Source: Nocardia acidivorans NBRC 108247 (GTDB taxonomy: Bacteria; Actinomycetota; Actinomycetes; Mycobacteriales; Mycobacteriaceae). Taken from it: a stretch of DNA of 64,000 nt. This document shows positions 53,043-61,360 of this stretch, piece by piece (position 1 is the stretch's first letter; the number at the start of each line of letters is the position of its first letter). The stretch spans positions 1 through 64,000 of the forward strand of contig NZ_BDAW01000008.1 in assembly GCF_001625085.1 (NCBI RefSeq). Direction: 5' to 3'. Both the position numbers and the translations under genes were made by a program. The notes under the pieces were generated by a model. The model ran no database searches, had not been told where the DNA came from, and saw only the letters and a program-made list of their open reading frames with translations.

Positions 53043-53855
53043 ATGACGATGGTGATCGGTACCTCCGGATGGCAGTATGCCGATTGGCGAGAGGTGTTCT
53101 ACCCGAAGGGCGTCGCACAGCGGCGCTGGCTGGAGCACTACGCGCAGTCGTTCGCGACGGTGGAATTGAATGCCGCGTTCTACCGTCCGGTCTTGCGCAC
53201 CACCTTCGAGGGCTGGCGAGAGCGCACACCGGACGATTTCGTGATGGCGGTGAAGGCCAGCCGGGTGATCACGCATTATCGGCGACTACTGGATCCGGAG
53301 ATGCCGCTGGAGCGATCGGTCGAGGCCGCGCGCGGGCTCGGCGACAAATTGGGTCCGTTGTTGCTGCAACTACCCCCGAACCTGCCCGCCGAGCCGGACC
53401 GGCTGAATGCGGTATTGGAACTGGTCCCGGCGGATATCCGTGTGGTCGTCGAGCCCCGGCACGAGTCCTGGTGGACCCGCGAGGTGCGCGGGGTGCTAGA
53501 GGCGCACAACGCGGCACTGTGCTGGGCGGACAGACTGGATCAGCCCGTGACACCGTTGTGGCGCACCGCGGATTGGGGCTACCTGCGTTTCCACGAGGGC
53601 ACGGGCGAGCCGTCGCCGAGTTATCGTGACAAGGTGCTGTCCGAGTGGATCGCCCGCATCGACGAGTCGTGGGACCGCGATCGAGATGTCTTCGTGTACT
53701 TCAACAATGACCCGGGCGGTGCGGCCGTCCTGGACGCGATCCGCTTCGCCGATTTCGCCCGTGCCGCGGGTCGTCCGGTGGCCCGCATCCCCCGGCTCGC
53801 GGACGTCCCGAACCTGAAACCTGCTGGGCCGGTGGGGAAGTGGGCTCCCTGGTGA
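53043..53855 (+). CDS. DUF72 family protein
   Basis: The 270-residue TIM-barrel-like protein of the YecE/DUF72 family starts with VIGTSGWQYADWREVFYP and contains TVELNAAFYR, FVMAVKASRVITH and the C-terminal VFVYFNNDPGG. These are conserved in all members. The molecular function of the family is not established. It is a single gene with about 170 bp of non-coding DNA upstream. Confidence 0.9.
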   Translation: MTMVIGTSGWQYADWREVFYPKGVAQRRWLEHYAQSFATVELNAAFYRPVLRTTFEGWRERTPDDFVMAVKASRVITHYRRLLDPEMPLERSVEAARGLGDKLGPLLLQLPPNLPAEPDRLNAVLELVPADIRVVVEPRHESWWTREVRGVLEAHNAALCWADRLDQPVTPLWRTADWGYLRFHEGTGEPSPSYRDKVLSEWIARIDESWDRDRDVFVYFNNDPGGAAVLDAIRFADFARAAGRPVARIPRLADVPNLKPAGPVGKWAPW

Positions 53856-54078
53856 TCGTCTCCCACCCGCGGGATTGAGCCGGTGGATCCCGGGTAGTTC
53901 GGCCTCGAACCATGCCGAGCATGCCACGATCTCGGTCCGGCTGGGCCGCTGGTGAATTCGGCGTGTGCCGCGCTCGACGAATTCGAAATGTTTGACCACA
54001 CTCGTCAGGTCGAGCCGATCACGATCGATACCGGTGCGACCCGCGTCGCTGTGGTCGAGATGCCCTGGCAACCGGCTG

Positions 54079-55089
54079 TCAAACCGACGAACCTCGACGG
54101 ATGAATGCGTCCGGGCGCGATTCGAGCGCGCCCGAGAACACCTCGTCCACCGGGCGGCGCGGTGTCTCCGACAGCGGTCCCGCACTCGAGTGCATCCACC
54201 CCGCGCGCACCATGGCTTGCGGATACGCCCCCTCGCACAGGGAGAATCGAATCTCCTCGCGCAGATCGGGGATGCCCAGTGGTTCGGTCTGGACGCAGGT
54301 GGCCAGGTCCAGTTCTGTGGCCGCGAGCAGCAGTGCGCTGAGGGTCTCACCGGCGCGCAGCCGCGCGCGGCGATCGTCGTGCCGGGTGCATACGATCAGC
54401 CACTCGGCATCGTCGACCGCACCCGCGGCATCGATGAGAACGGAATCGGCGAATGCTCGAATGGGCAGTTCGTCCTGCGGTCGCACCGCGGTCGTGTTCC
54501 GCGCCGGAACCCCGTCCGCTCCGCGGCGTCGGCCACTCCATTCGGCCAATTCCACCTGATAAAGCGCATCGTCGGCATGGCGATCGGCGGCGGCACCGAT
54601 CAGCGTGCCGAGTCGAGTCCGCGCGTCGTCGTGCACGGTGCGCACCTCGGCGCCGAAGCGCGTGGCGAAATGTGCGGCCGTGCGCATATGCGCGCGGGAG
54701 ATCTCCCCGTTGCCGAAGCGGCGTCGATCGCTGTGCCGCCGCAGGATGGCCGCGGCCAGACAGATGTCGGTCCCCGTAGGTTTGTGCCGGGCCAGCCGCA
54801 GGCCGGCCAGCAGATCGGGTACGCGCGGTTCGGGCAGATAGATCACTTCGCTCGCCCAGCCCAATGCCGACAGCGCCACCCGCATATGGTGCAGGGTCGC
54901 GCCACAGCTCAGCACCAGGGCGCGCTGTTCGGGATCTGTCGCGGTGAGGTGACGCGACCGATCGGCGTAGAGGTGCAATTCGTCACCGGCGAATCGCCAG
55001 CGCCAAGGCTGCGAATTGTGCACCGATGGCGCACGGCGCGCGAGTTGGATTGCGGCCCTGATCGTTTCGGTACCGGGCTGGCACATCAT
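54079..55089 (-). CDS. Acg-type nitroreductase family protein
   Basis: The 336-residue protein resembles Acg (Rv2032) of M. tuberculosis, an FMN-binding nitroreductase-like protein of the DosR dormancy regulon. Matches include LARRAPSVHNSQPWRWRF at the N-terminus, LSCGATLHHMRVAL, and RRPVDEVFSG near the end. Acg is reported to sequester FMN rather than act as a classical reductase. ATG at 55089 or 55086 is the start. It lies beside a DosR-like regulator gene on the same strand, consistent with that regulon. Confidence 0.88.
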   Translation of the reverse strand: MMCQPGTETIRAAIQLARRAPSVHNSQPWRWRFAGDELHLYADRSRHLTATDPEQRALVLSCGATLHHMRVALSALGWASEVIYLPEPRVPDLLAGLRLARHKPTGTDICLAAAILRRHSDRRRFGNGEISRAHMRTAAHFATRFGAEVRTVHDDARTRLGTLIGAAADRHADDALYQVELAEWSGRRRGADGVPARNTTAVRPQDELPIRAFADSVLIDAAGAVDDAEWLIVCTRHDDRRARLRAGETLSALLLAATELDLATCVQTEPLGIPDLREEIRFSLCEGAYPQAMVRAGWMHSSAGPLSETPRRPVDEVFSGALESRPDAFIRRGSSV

Positions 55090-55229
55090 GGCTTCGGTGC
55101 GGTTCCTTTCGACTGGAAATGATCCGCCGTCCAGTCTTGCCGCGGGCCGGGCCGGTGGCATCGGGAGGAAGGTCATCGAAATTCGGTGACTTCGGGGCAT
55201 TTGTGGTGATCTGCGCGATACCGCGGGTG

Positions 55230-55880
55230 TCAATCGCGCGGGTCCGATGCGAAGCCGAGCCGGGCGGCCATGACCGCCGCCTGGGTGCGTCCCTCCAGAT
55301 CGAGCTTGCTCAGCAAACGTGAGACATAGTTCTTCACCGTGCGTTCGGACAGGAACATGCGGCGGGCGATCTGCCGGTTCGTCAACCCTTCGCCGAGAAG
55401 ACGCAGCAGCGCGACCTCCCGGTCGGTGAGATCCCGCACCGGATCGTGCCGGTCGGCGGCACCGGTGCGCAGCGCGCGCAGCACCGCGGCGGTGGCGTGG
55501 CTGTCCAGCAGAGACCGCCCGCGGGCGATATCCCGGATGGCGGCCAGCAGCCGCGGCCCGCTGACATCCTTGATCAGGTAACCCTCGGCCCCGGCCAGGA
55601 CCGCCTCGACGACATTCCGCTCCTGCGCGAAGGAGGTCAGCATGAGGCAGTGCAATCCGGGCCGTCGGCTCAGCAGATCACGGCACAGGTCGATTCCACT
55701 GCCATCGGGCAGCCGGACGTCCAGTACGGCCACATCCGGTTCCAGTCTCGGCAGGAGATCCAGTGCCTGCGCGCGATTCGCGGCCTCACCCACCGTCCGC
55801 ATATCGGGCTGGGAGTCGATGAGGGATCGCACACCGATGCGAACCACTTCGTGATCGTCGACGAGGAAGACCCCAATCAT
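55230..55880 (-). CDS. DosR/DevR-like NarL-family response regulator
   Basis: The 216-residue response regulator has a receiver domain (VFLVDDHEVVRIGV, phospho-acceptor aspartate in VAVLDVRLPDGSGIDLCRDL, lysine in GYLIKD) and a LuxR-type helix-turn-helix (GLTNRQIARRMFLSERTVKN). The resemblance to DosR of M. tuberculosis extends over the whole length. No histidine kinase gene is adjacent, so it is an orphan in this window. It probably controls the nearby Acg-type gene, which starts 141 bp downstream. Confidence 0.9.
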   Translation of the reverse strand: MIGVFLVDDHEVVRIGVRSLIDSQPDMRTVGEAANRAQALDLLPRLEPDVAVLDVRLPDGSGIDLCRDLLSRRPGLHCLMLTSFAQERNVVEAVLAGAEGYLIKDVSGPRLLAAIRDIARGRSLLDSHATAAVLRALRTGAADRHDPVRDLTDREVALLRLLGEGLTNRQIARRMFLSERTVKNYVSRLLSKLDLEGRTQAAVMAARLGFASDPRD

Positions 55881-55964
55881 TGCCGCACCCTTCGTCGCAG
55901 ATCGGGAACACGCGCTCGCAGGTGGCGATTACCCGGCAACCTCGACGGCAAACGACGCGGGCGA

Positions 55965-56972
55965 TCAGCCCCGTACGGTTTGCCCGGATTCGTCTCCGGC
56001 GCGCAGTTTCGCCAGCAGTGGTTCGGCGGCCTCGGCGAGAAAGCGGTCCTGCTGTTCATCGCCCACCTGTACGAGCGCGATATCGGTGAAACCGGCGTCC
56101 TGATAGGGCCGTACCGCGGCGGTGATCGCGTCGAGATCGGGGCCGCACGGGATGTTCTCGGCCACATCGTGCGGGCGGACGAACTGCGTGGCCGCCGCGA
56201 ACGCGGCGGGGGTGGGCAGATTGGCGTTCACGTCCCAGCCCCCGGCGGACCAGCGGAACTGTTCGTGCGCGCGCTGAATTGCCTTGTCCCGGTCGGTATC
56301 CCAGCTGATCGGCAATTGCCCGGTCACCCGGGATCGGGGTGCGTCGGCGGATGCGGATCGAGTGTCCTGCCAGGATCGTACGAGGTCGGCGTCCGGATCG
56401 GTCGCGATCATCTCATCGGCCAGCGGGGCGAATCGTCGCACCGATCGCGGCCCAGACACCGCGACCGCTATCGGTACCGGCACCTGCGGCAGGTCCCAGA
56501 TGCGTGCGGCGTCGACCCGATACCAGTGGCCGTGCGTGCTGACCGTGGCACCGGTGTGCAGTTCCCGGATGATGCCGATGGCTTCCTCGAGCCGGTCCTG
56601 TCGTTCCTCGAGCCCCGGCCAGCCCGCGCCGATCACATGCTCGTTCAGGCTTTCCCCGCTGCCGAGCCCGAGCGTGAACCGTCCCTGCGCCAAAATCTGC
56701 AAGGTGGCCGCCTGCTGTGCCACGACCACCGGGTGGTACCGCATGGTCGGGCAGGTCACATAGGTCATGAGTGGAATGTGCCGGGTCGCCTGCGCGACAG
56801 CGCCGAGGGTCGTCCACGCGTGCGGTGCGTGCCCCTGTTCCTCGAGCCACGGTGAGTAGTGGTCGCTGCTGACCAGGAAATCGAATCCGGCCTGCTCGGC
56901 GGCGACCGCGTAGCGGACCAGCTCACGGGGACCGCTCTGCTCGGTCATCAGCGTGTATCCGAATCGGGTCAT
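55965..56972 (-). CDS. F420-dependent LLM-class oxidoreductase
   Basis: The 335-residue luciferase-like TIM-barrel protein is of the F420-dependent glucose-6-phosphate-dehydrogenase group. It starts RFGYTLMTEQSGPRELV, then FLVSSDHYSPWLEEQGHAP, GRFTLGLGSGESLNEH and a C-terminal AAVRPYQDAGFTDIALVQVG. These segments form the F420-binding face. ATG at 56972 is the start. It lies just upstream of the DosR-like gene on the same strand, possibly in one stress-related unit. Confidence 0.85.
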   Translation of the reverse strand: MTRFGYTLMTEQSGPRELVRYAVAAEQAGFDFLVSSDHYSPWLEEQGHAPHAWTTLGAVAQATRHIPLMTYVTCPTMRYHPVVVAQQAATLQILAQGRFTLGLGSGESLNEHVIGAGWPGLEERQDRLEEAIGIIRELHTGATVSTHGHWYRVDAARIWDLPQVPVPIAVAVSGPRSVRRFAPLADEMIATDPDADLVRSWQDTRSASADAPRSRVTGQLPISWDTDRDKAIQRAHEQFRWSAGGWDVNANLPTPAAFAAATQFVRPHDVAENIPCGPDLDAITAAVRPYQDAGFTDIALVQVGDEQQDRFLAEAAEPLLAKLRAGDESGQTVRG

Positions 56973-57065
56973 TTCTGCTCCTCTCACGGACGGTTCCGAA
57001 TGTTGCCTGGTATGCGCTGGAGATAGCCGCGCAGGCGAAACCAAAACCGGGAGACCGGTTGTTGC

Positions 57066-57218
57066 CTACACCATCGCCTCGGCCCCCGCCCCCTGCCCGG
57101 GTTGTGGATTCGGGGTGGCGATCAGGTCATCGGGTGCGCCCTGGCACAGGCTGAAGAACTTCTTGGCCGCATCCTGGTCCAGCACCCAGGCGACGGCCGT
57201 ATCGATTCCGGTGATCAT
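57066..57218 (-). pseudogene. Truncated VOC (glyoxalase) family remnant
   Basis: This 50-residue frame begins MITGIDTAVAWVLDQDAAKK, which matches the first strand and helix of small glyoxalase/bleomycin-resistance domain proteins, then ends within 30 residues in unrelated sequence. A functional VOC protein needs at least 110 residues. It looks like a broken gene. Real expression as a small peptide is possible but unlikely. Confidence 0.5.
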
Positions 57219-57405
57219 GGCGGTCTCCCGTCGTGAATTCGCTTGTGCGGCAAGCTATTGCGCTACCTCGCGCTTGCGTTCCTTCGGCGGCGGGTCGAAT
57301 GCCATGACGCCCTCGCTTTCCGTGTCCGATGAAGCGAACCGAAATCGACGGTGGAAGCCTTTTAGGACAGTAATTGTCACCAATGCCTGACCCGTCTTTT
57401 CGGGC

Positions 57406-57437
57406 TTGCATTCGGTACCTGGGTACAGGCTTACCGT
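57406..57437 (+). promoter_or_regulatory. Possible MerR-type promoter
   Basis: TTGCAT and TACCGT are separated by 20 bp, longer than the normal 17, and the spacer contains the near-palindrome GGTACCTGGGTAC. Such elongated spacers mark promoters activated by MerR regulators through DNA distortion. It ends 6 bp before the start codon of the first gene of the MerR operon, so transcripts would be nearly leaderless. Confidence 0.45.
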
Positions 57438-57443
57438 GGGTTC

Positions 57444-57788
57444 ATGACGATCAACACCGGTTGCACCGGCTGGGTGCCGGACGCGTGCACCCTGCCGACC
57501 GCCGCGCAGCGGAACCGGATCGCAGAGTTCGACCAGTTCTTCACCACCTCCGCACGTGCCTTTCGCCGGCCCGGCCCGGTGAGATTGGAGGTGGTGGTCG
57601 ACCCGGCAGCCGAAGCTCTCGCGCGAGAGCTGGCCGGGCGCGAGTCGAACTGCTGCTCGTTCTTCACCTTCGAATTCACCAGCACCGCAGAGGGATTGGT
57701 AATGGCCGTCGGAGTTCCTCCGGCCTACGTGGAAGTATTGGACGCCTTCACCGCGCGCGCTCGGACCGGGATCGAGGCCGGGCGGTGA
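57444..57788 (+). CDS. Conserved hypothetical protein co-transcribed with MerR
   Basis: The 114-residue protein has no membrane segment. It contains a cysteine pair in GRESNCCSFFTFEF, preceded by an acidic helix (AAEALARELAGRE), and two more cysteines near its N-terminus (NTGCTGW and DACTLP). I do not recognise its function. The cysteine pair suggests metal or thiol chemistry. Its stop overlaps the MerR gene as GTGA, so it is probably part of the response controlled by that regulator. Confidence 0.7.
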   Translation: MTINTGCTGWVPDACTLPTAAQRNRIAEFDQFFTTSARAFRRPGPVRLEVVVDPAAEALARELAGRESNCCSFFTFEFTSTAEGLVMAVGVPPAYVEVLDAFTARARTGIEAGR

Positions 57789-58222
57789 GTGCGTTGCGTA
57801 CCGGCGAGTTGGCGGCCGCGGCCGGAGTCAATGTCCAGACGCTGCGCTACTACGAGCGCCGGGGCCTGCTCGCCGAACCCGAGCGCACCCTGGGCGGGCA
57901 CCGGCTCTACCCCGACGGCGCGCTGACCGTGTTGCGGTTGATCAAAGCGGCCCAGCGCCTCGGATTCACCCTCGAACAAGTCGCCGAACTGCTGGAAGGT
58001 ACCCGAGTCGGCTCCAATCGGCGCGCGGACGCGGGGTTGCGGGCGCGAGTGAGCGGCAAGCTCTCCGAGATCGACGCCGAACTCGCCGAACTCACCGAAG
58101 TCCGCGACACCCTGCGCGCCGCACTGGCGGCCGGGTGCACCGACCTACTGGTGTGCGGTGAATCGCCCGGGTGCCCCCTCCCGTTCGACGGCTTGCCAAT
58201 GACCACTCCTTCTCTGTCCTGA
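57785..58222 (+). CDS. MerR family regulator
   Basis: The 145-residue regulator has a winged helix-turn-helix (LRTGELAAAAGVNVQTLRYY, then RRGLLAEPERTLGGHRLYP) and a dimerisation helix, followed by a C-terminal cysteine-bearing segment (AGCTDLLVCGESPGCPLP). Three cysteines there resemble metal-sensing MerR proteins such as those for mercury. The start is GTG at 57785. The inducing metal or molecule is unknown. Confidence 0.88.
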   Translation: MSALRTGELAAAAGVNVQTLRYYERRGLLAEPERTLGGHRLYPDGALTVLRLIKAAQRLGFTLEQVAELLEGTRVGSNRRADAGLRARVSGKLSEIDAELAELTEVRDTLRAALAAGCTDLLVCGESPGCPLPFDGLPMTTPSLS

Positions 58223-58251
58223 ACGCCCGCCACCTCGGCGTGCGAGACCGA

Positions 58252-58283
58252 GGCGAGGTCGTGGCCACGGGCCCGACCTCGCC
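58252..58283 (+). terminator. Terminator after the MerR gene
   Basis: GGCGAGGTCG and CGACCTCGCC form a perfect 10-bp stem with a 12-nt loop, 30 bp after the MerR stop codon. Confidence 0.75.
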
Positions 58284-58395
58284 CCGGCGTGTGAGACCGG
58301 GCTGACTGCTTAACCTGACCTCTCACATCGGGTAGCCCCATCGCCGCAAGCTATGCGTGGTCGGCGCAACTCATTAGATCTGGTAATCGTCAGAG

Positions 58396-59106
58396 CTACT
58401 TGGGCATGCGTTCGTGCAAGGTCAGCAGGATGTGGTCGAACGCGGCCATGGTCTCCGGACGCGGTGCGGGCACGGTCGGCAATTCGAAAACGAGCTGCTG
58501 GGCCAGATCCCGCAATTTGACATTGGCTTCCTGGGACCGCCACACCAACACCTTGAACGCCTGATCGGCGCTGATGCGGTACATGCGCATGAGCACACCC
58601 TTGGCCTGTTCGATGACCGCGCGCGCCTCCAGCACCTGTGGGAGTTGATGGTCCAGCGCACTCTGCTCGGCCGCGGCGAGGGTATCGGACAGATCGATAT
58701 AGAACCCGGTCGTGCCGACGGGCGCGCCGTCATCGCCGTAGATACGGTCCGCGACCACCATGACATTGTGCTCGTTGCCGCGGGTATCGATGAACCGATG
58801 CCTGCTCGAGAACGGTTCGCCACTGGTGATCGACCGCGCGATGGTCGCGGCCACCTGCTCGCGATCGTCGGGATGCTTATGGGACAGCATCAATTCGGTG
58901 GTCGGCTCGACCTCGCCCGGGATGTATCCGTGCATCCGGTACACCTCCGGGGACCAATCCCAGCGTTGGGTACCGAACCAGAACCGGAAGCTGCCCGCTA
59001 CGGGACCCGGACGCGAACCATCAGCAAATACGACCGGGTCTTCAGGCTGCCCGACAGTTGAACTCACCACGCCATTATCCCCCGTGGTGTGCGCTTCGGT
59101 CGTCAC
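58396..59106 (-). CDS. PAS-ANTAR domain regulator
   Basis: The 236-residue protein has a PAS fold (about 45-140, with FWFGTQRWDWSPEVYRMHGY and DDGAPVGTTGFYIDLSD) followed by an ANTAR domain (LEARAVIEQAKGVLMRMYRI, then DQAFKVLVWRSQEANVKL), which binds RNA hairpins and prevents termination. The start is GTG at 59106. Such proteins are abundant in Nocardia and mycobacteria. The RNA target and signal are unknown. Confidence 0.88.
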   Translation of the reverse strand: MTTEAHTTGDNGVVSSTVGQPEDPVVFADGSRPGPVAGSFRFWFGTQRWDWSPEVYRMHGYIPGEVEPTTELMLSHKHPDDREQVAATIARSITSGEPFSSRHRFIDTRGNEHNVMVVADRIYGDDGAPVGTTGFYIDLSDTLAAAEQSALDHQLPQVLEARAVIEQAKGVLMRMYRISADQAFKVLVWRSQEANVKLRDLAQQLVFELPTVPAPRPETMAAFDHILLTLHERMPK

Positions 59107-59469
59107 AGCAGCCCGGTCCGGCGGGCATGTTCGACCGCGGATCGGATGCGCGGCGGGCTGGACTCATCGAAGAACGGGCGGCAGGCCAACAACCACACGG
59201 TCATGGCCGTCGTCCGGTGGTGGTCGAACAGGTGTGCGGATCGCGGGCCAATGTCGCCGCCAGTCGCGGACCCGATATCGACGCCACCATCGGCATCATG
59301 CGCACGGTCCTGGCCGCGCACGCGTAAACCCGCACGCCATGGGCGGAGCAAAAGTGGAATTCGACGTTTCAGTGAAGCCATCAGAATGAAACATCGGTAG
59401 GTCAACGGTATCGTGACCCGCGGCGGTCCGAAGTTTATCGGGTTGCGTTTCAAACATATTGGGAGATGT
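59107..59469. other. Intergenic region between the PAS-ANTAR gene and a secreted-protein gene
   Basis: About 360 bp. Overlapping open frames exist on both strands, but composition and lack of family resemblance argue against genes. Promoters for both divergent neighbours must lie here. The last 80 bp upstream of 59470 are less GC-rich. Confidence 0.5.
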
Positions 59470-60051
59470 ATGCGTTACAGGAAGTTCGCCGCTACCGCGC
59501 TCATGGCTGCCGCTGCGACCGGTATTGCCGCCGGGACCGGTTATGCGGCTCCGGCCGATCCGGCTCCGGCCGCCGTGCAGCAGGTGACTCCGGCTGCCGA
59601 GGCACAGGGGCAGGATCACGGGGTTGATTACTCGGTGAAGTTGGCTGATGCCGGGAATACCGTCGTCACCCGGGTGACCGGGGGCGCGTTCAGCCTCGAT
59701 GCCGATGGCAAGGCCGTCACGCTGAAGAGGCAGGACGGACAGGTCGTGGCTCAGCTGCCGTTGACCGGGAAGGCGGGGCAGCAGGAGATCGCGCTGACCG
59801 CGGCGATCGATCAGGACGGGCGGCAGCTGTCGCTGACCGCGCCCAAGGATGTGTCGGTCGAGTTCATCGGATCGCAGGAGTGGTTCTTCTCCGAATTGCA
59901 GCATGCCGCGCTCGGTGGCGTCATCGGCGCGATCGTCGGTGCGTTCTTCTTCGGGATCGGATTGCCGTTCGGTGCGCTGATCGGCCTGCTCATCGCGGGC
60001 GGACAGCCGCTCATCGATTCGGGGTCCGCGTACTTCAGTGGGCAGCCCTGA
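59470..60051 (+). CDS. Secreted or membrane-anchored hypothetical protein
   Basis: The 193-residue protein has a signal peptide (RKFAATALMAAAATGIAAGT, ending GYA-AP), a beta-rich middle part (about 45-135) and a C-terminal glycine-rich hydrophobic hairpin (LGGVIGAIVGAFFFGIGLPF, then GALIGLLIAGG). I do not recognise a family with known function, although similar proteins occur in Nocardia and Rhodococcus. ATG at 59470 follows GGGAG. The cobK gene begins within its stop codon. Confidence 0.75.
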   Translation: MRYRKFAATALMAAAATGIAAGTGYAAPADPAPAAVQQVTPAAEAQGQDHGVDYSVKLADAGNTVVTRVTGGAFSLDADGKAVTLKRQDGQVVAQLPLTGKAGQQEIALTAAIDQDGRQLSLTAPKDVSVEFIGSQEWFFSELQHAALGGVIGAIVGAFFFGIGLPFGALIGLLIAGGQPLIDSGSAYFSGQP

Positions 60052-60809
60052 GGATTCTGATTCTGGGCGGCACCCGGGAGGCCCGGGAGCTGGCCGATAT
60101 CGCCTCCGGTGAGCGGGGATTGGACATCGTCTCCTCGCTCGCCGGTCGCGTGCGCGCACCCGTCCTGCCGGTGGGGCAGGTGCGGGTGGGGGGATTCGGG
60201 GGAGTGGACGGGCTGCGGGAGTGGCTGGGCGAGAACGAGATCGACGCCGTCGTCGATGCCACGCATCCGTTCGCCGGGGGGATGACCGCCAATGCCGCGC
60301 GGGCCGCCGCGGACGCCGGATTGCGGGTGCTGCATGTGCGCCGCCCGGGATGGCGGGAACGGCGGGGGGACAGATGGATTCGCGTACCCGATGGCAAGGC
60401 TGCCGCGGAAGCCATTGCGGGACTGGGGGATCGGGTCTTCCTGACCATCGGGCGGCAAGGGGTGGCGGCGTTCGCCGGAGCGGGGCAGTGGTTTCTGATC
60501 CGCGCCATCGATCCGCCCGAGGATGCCGTTCCGGCGCGGTATGAATTGCTGCTGGCGCGTGGACCTTTCGCGCTCGCGGAGGAGATCGCACTGCTGCGAG
60601 AGCATCGCATCGAGGTCGTGGTGACCAAGGACAGCGGGGGAGCGTTGACCGAGGCCAAGCTCACCGCCGCCCGCACCCTGGGTATCCCGGTGGTGATGAT
60701 CGATCGCCCGCCGCTGCCTGAGGGGGCGCTTCAGGTGGAAAACGTTGCCGCGGCCCGGGATTGGCTGCGGCAACTCGGTTCAGGAGAGTCGGCTGGTGGG
60801 CTGGAGTAG
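60048..60809 (+). CDS. cobK: Precorrin-6A reductase CobK
   Basis: CobK reduces precorrin-6A to precorrin-6Y with NADPH. The 253-residue protein begins RILILGGTREARELADIA and contains IDAVVDATHPFAGGMTANAA and VVVTKDSGGALTEAKL, the standard motifs. No ATG, GTG or TTG is found at the expected position; the reading frame begins at CTG (60048), which overlaps the previous stop as CTGA, so I infer a rare CTG start. Its 3' end overlaps the convergent PadR gene by 30 bp. Confidence 0.88.
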   Translation: MRILILGGTREARELADIASGERGLDIVSSLAGRVRAPVLPVGQVRVGGFGGVDGLREWLGENEIDAVVDATHPFAGGMTANAARAAADAGLRVLHVRRPGWRERRGDRWIRVPDGKAAAEAIAGLGDRVFLTIGRQGVAAFAGAGQWFLIRAIDPPEDAVPARYELLLARGPFALAEEIALLREHRIEVVVTKDSGGALTEAKLTAARTLGIPVVMIDRPPLPEGALQVENVAAARDWLRQLGSGESAGGLE

Positions 60810-61325
60810 CTCGGGCAGCCGGTCGAACCAGGCCAGTACCGCACGCTCGTAGCGGATGCCGAAGTCGACGGTGGCCCGCTCGAACGGCGACAACTGCTGT
60901 TCGTCATGGCTGCCGAGGTATCCGGAGAGGCGCTGTTCGTGAATCACCCGATTGGTGGCGATGATTCGGTCCAGGCGGGAGCGTTCCACGAACTCACCGA
61001 AGGACAGGGTGAGTAGCAGTGGCACCCGGATGGTTTCGGCCCCCGGATCGCGGGCGATCCACTCGGCGAAGGCTTCCCGGCCGTTCTCGGTGATCCGGTA
61101 CGGGGTGCGATCGCGCGCACCTGCCTCACCCTTCTCGACCAGACCGATCTGGTGCATGGCCGCCAGTTCGCGGTAGACCTGGCTCTGGGTGATGGTCCAG
61201 AAGTCGCCGATGCGATCCTGCGCCTGGGCGACCAGATCCCAGCCGGACATATCGCCCCGGTGCAGGAAACCGAGTAGGGAAGCGGCCGTCGAATTGAGCG
61301 GGCGCCGGGTCTTTTCCTCTGCCAC
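60780..61325 (-). CDS. PadR family regulator
   Basis: The 181-residue regulator has a winged helix PadR domain (STAASLLGFLHRGDMSGWDL and TQSQVYRELAAMHQIGLVEK) and a C-terminal helical domain (VIHEQRLSGYLGSHDEQQ). The GTG start at 61325 follows AAGGAG. It lies inside the cobalamin gene cluster and its 3' end overlaps cobK. A palindrome lies directly upstream. Whether it regulates cob genes is unknown. Confidence 0.88.
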   Translation of the reverse strand: MAEEKTRRPLNSTAASLLGFLHRGDMSGWDLVAQAQDRIGDFWTITQSQVYRELAAMHQIGLVEKGEAGARDRTPYRITENGREAFAEWIARDPGAETIRVPLLLTLSFGEFVERSRLDRIIATNRVIHEQRLSGYLGSHDEQQLSPFERATVDFGIRYERAVLAWFDRLPELLQPTSRLS

Positions 61326-61343
61326 TGCACTCCTTCCAGCCTG

Positions 61344-61360
61344 TATTCCACTATGGAATA
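61344..61360. promoter_or_regulatory. Palindromic operator upstream of PadR
   Basis: TATTCCACTATGGAATA has 7-bp perfect arms around CTA, in an AT-rich patch 19 bp before the PadR start codon and immediately after the cobIJ stop codon. It is a likely PadR autoregulatory operator. Confidence 0.7.

Noticed and set aside
57127..57411. 94-residue minus-strand frame over the VOC remnant
   Set aside because: Its translation shows no family, while another minus-strand frame in the same place gives a recognisable VOC start, so this one is a shadow.
59058..59327. Plus-strand open frame overlapping the start of the PAS-ANTAR gene
   Set aside because: It overlaps the conserved PAS-ANTAR N-terminus region, has no ribosome-binding site and no recognisable domain.
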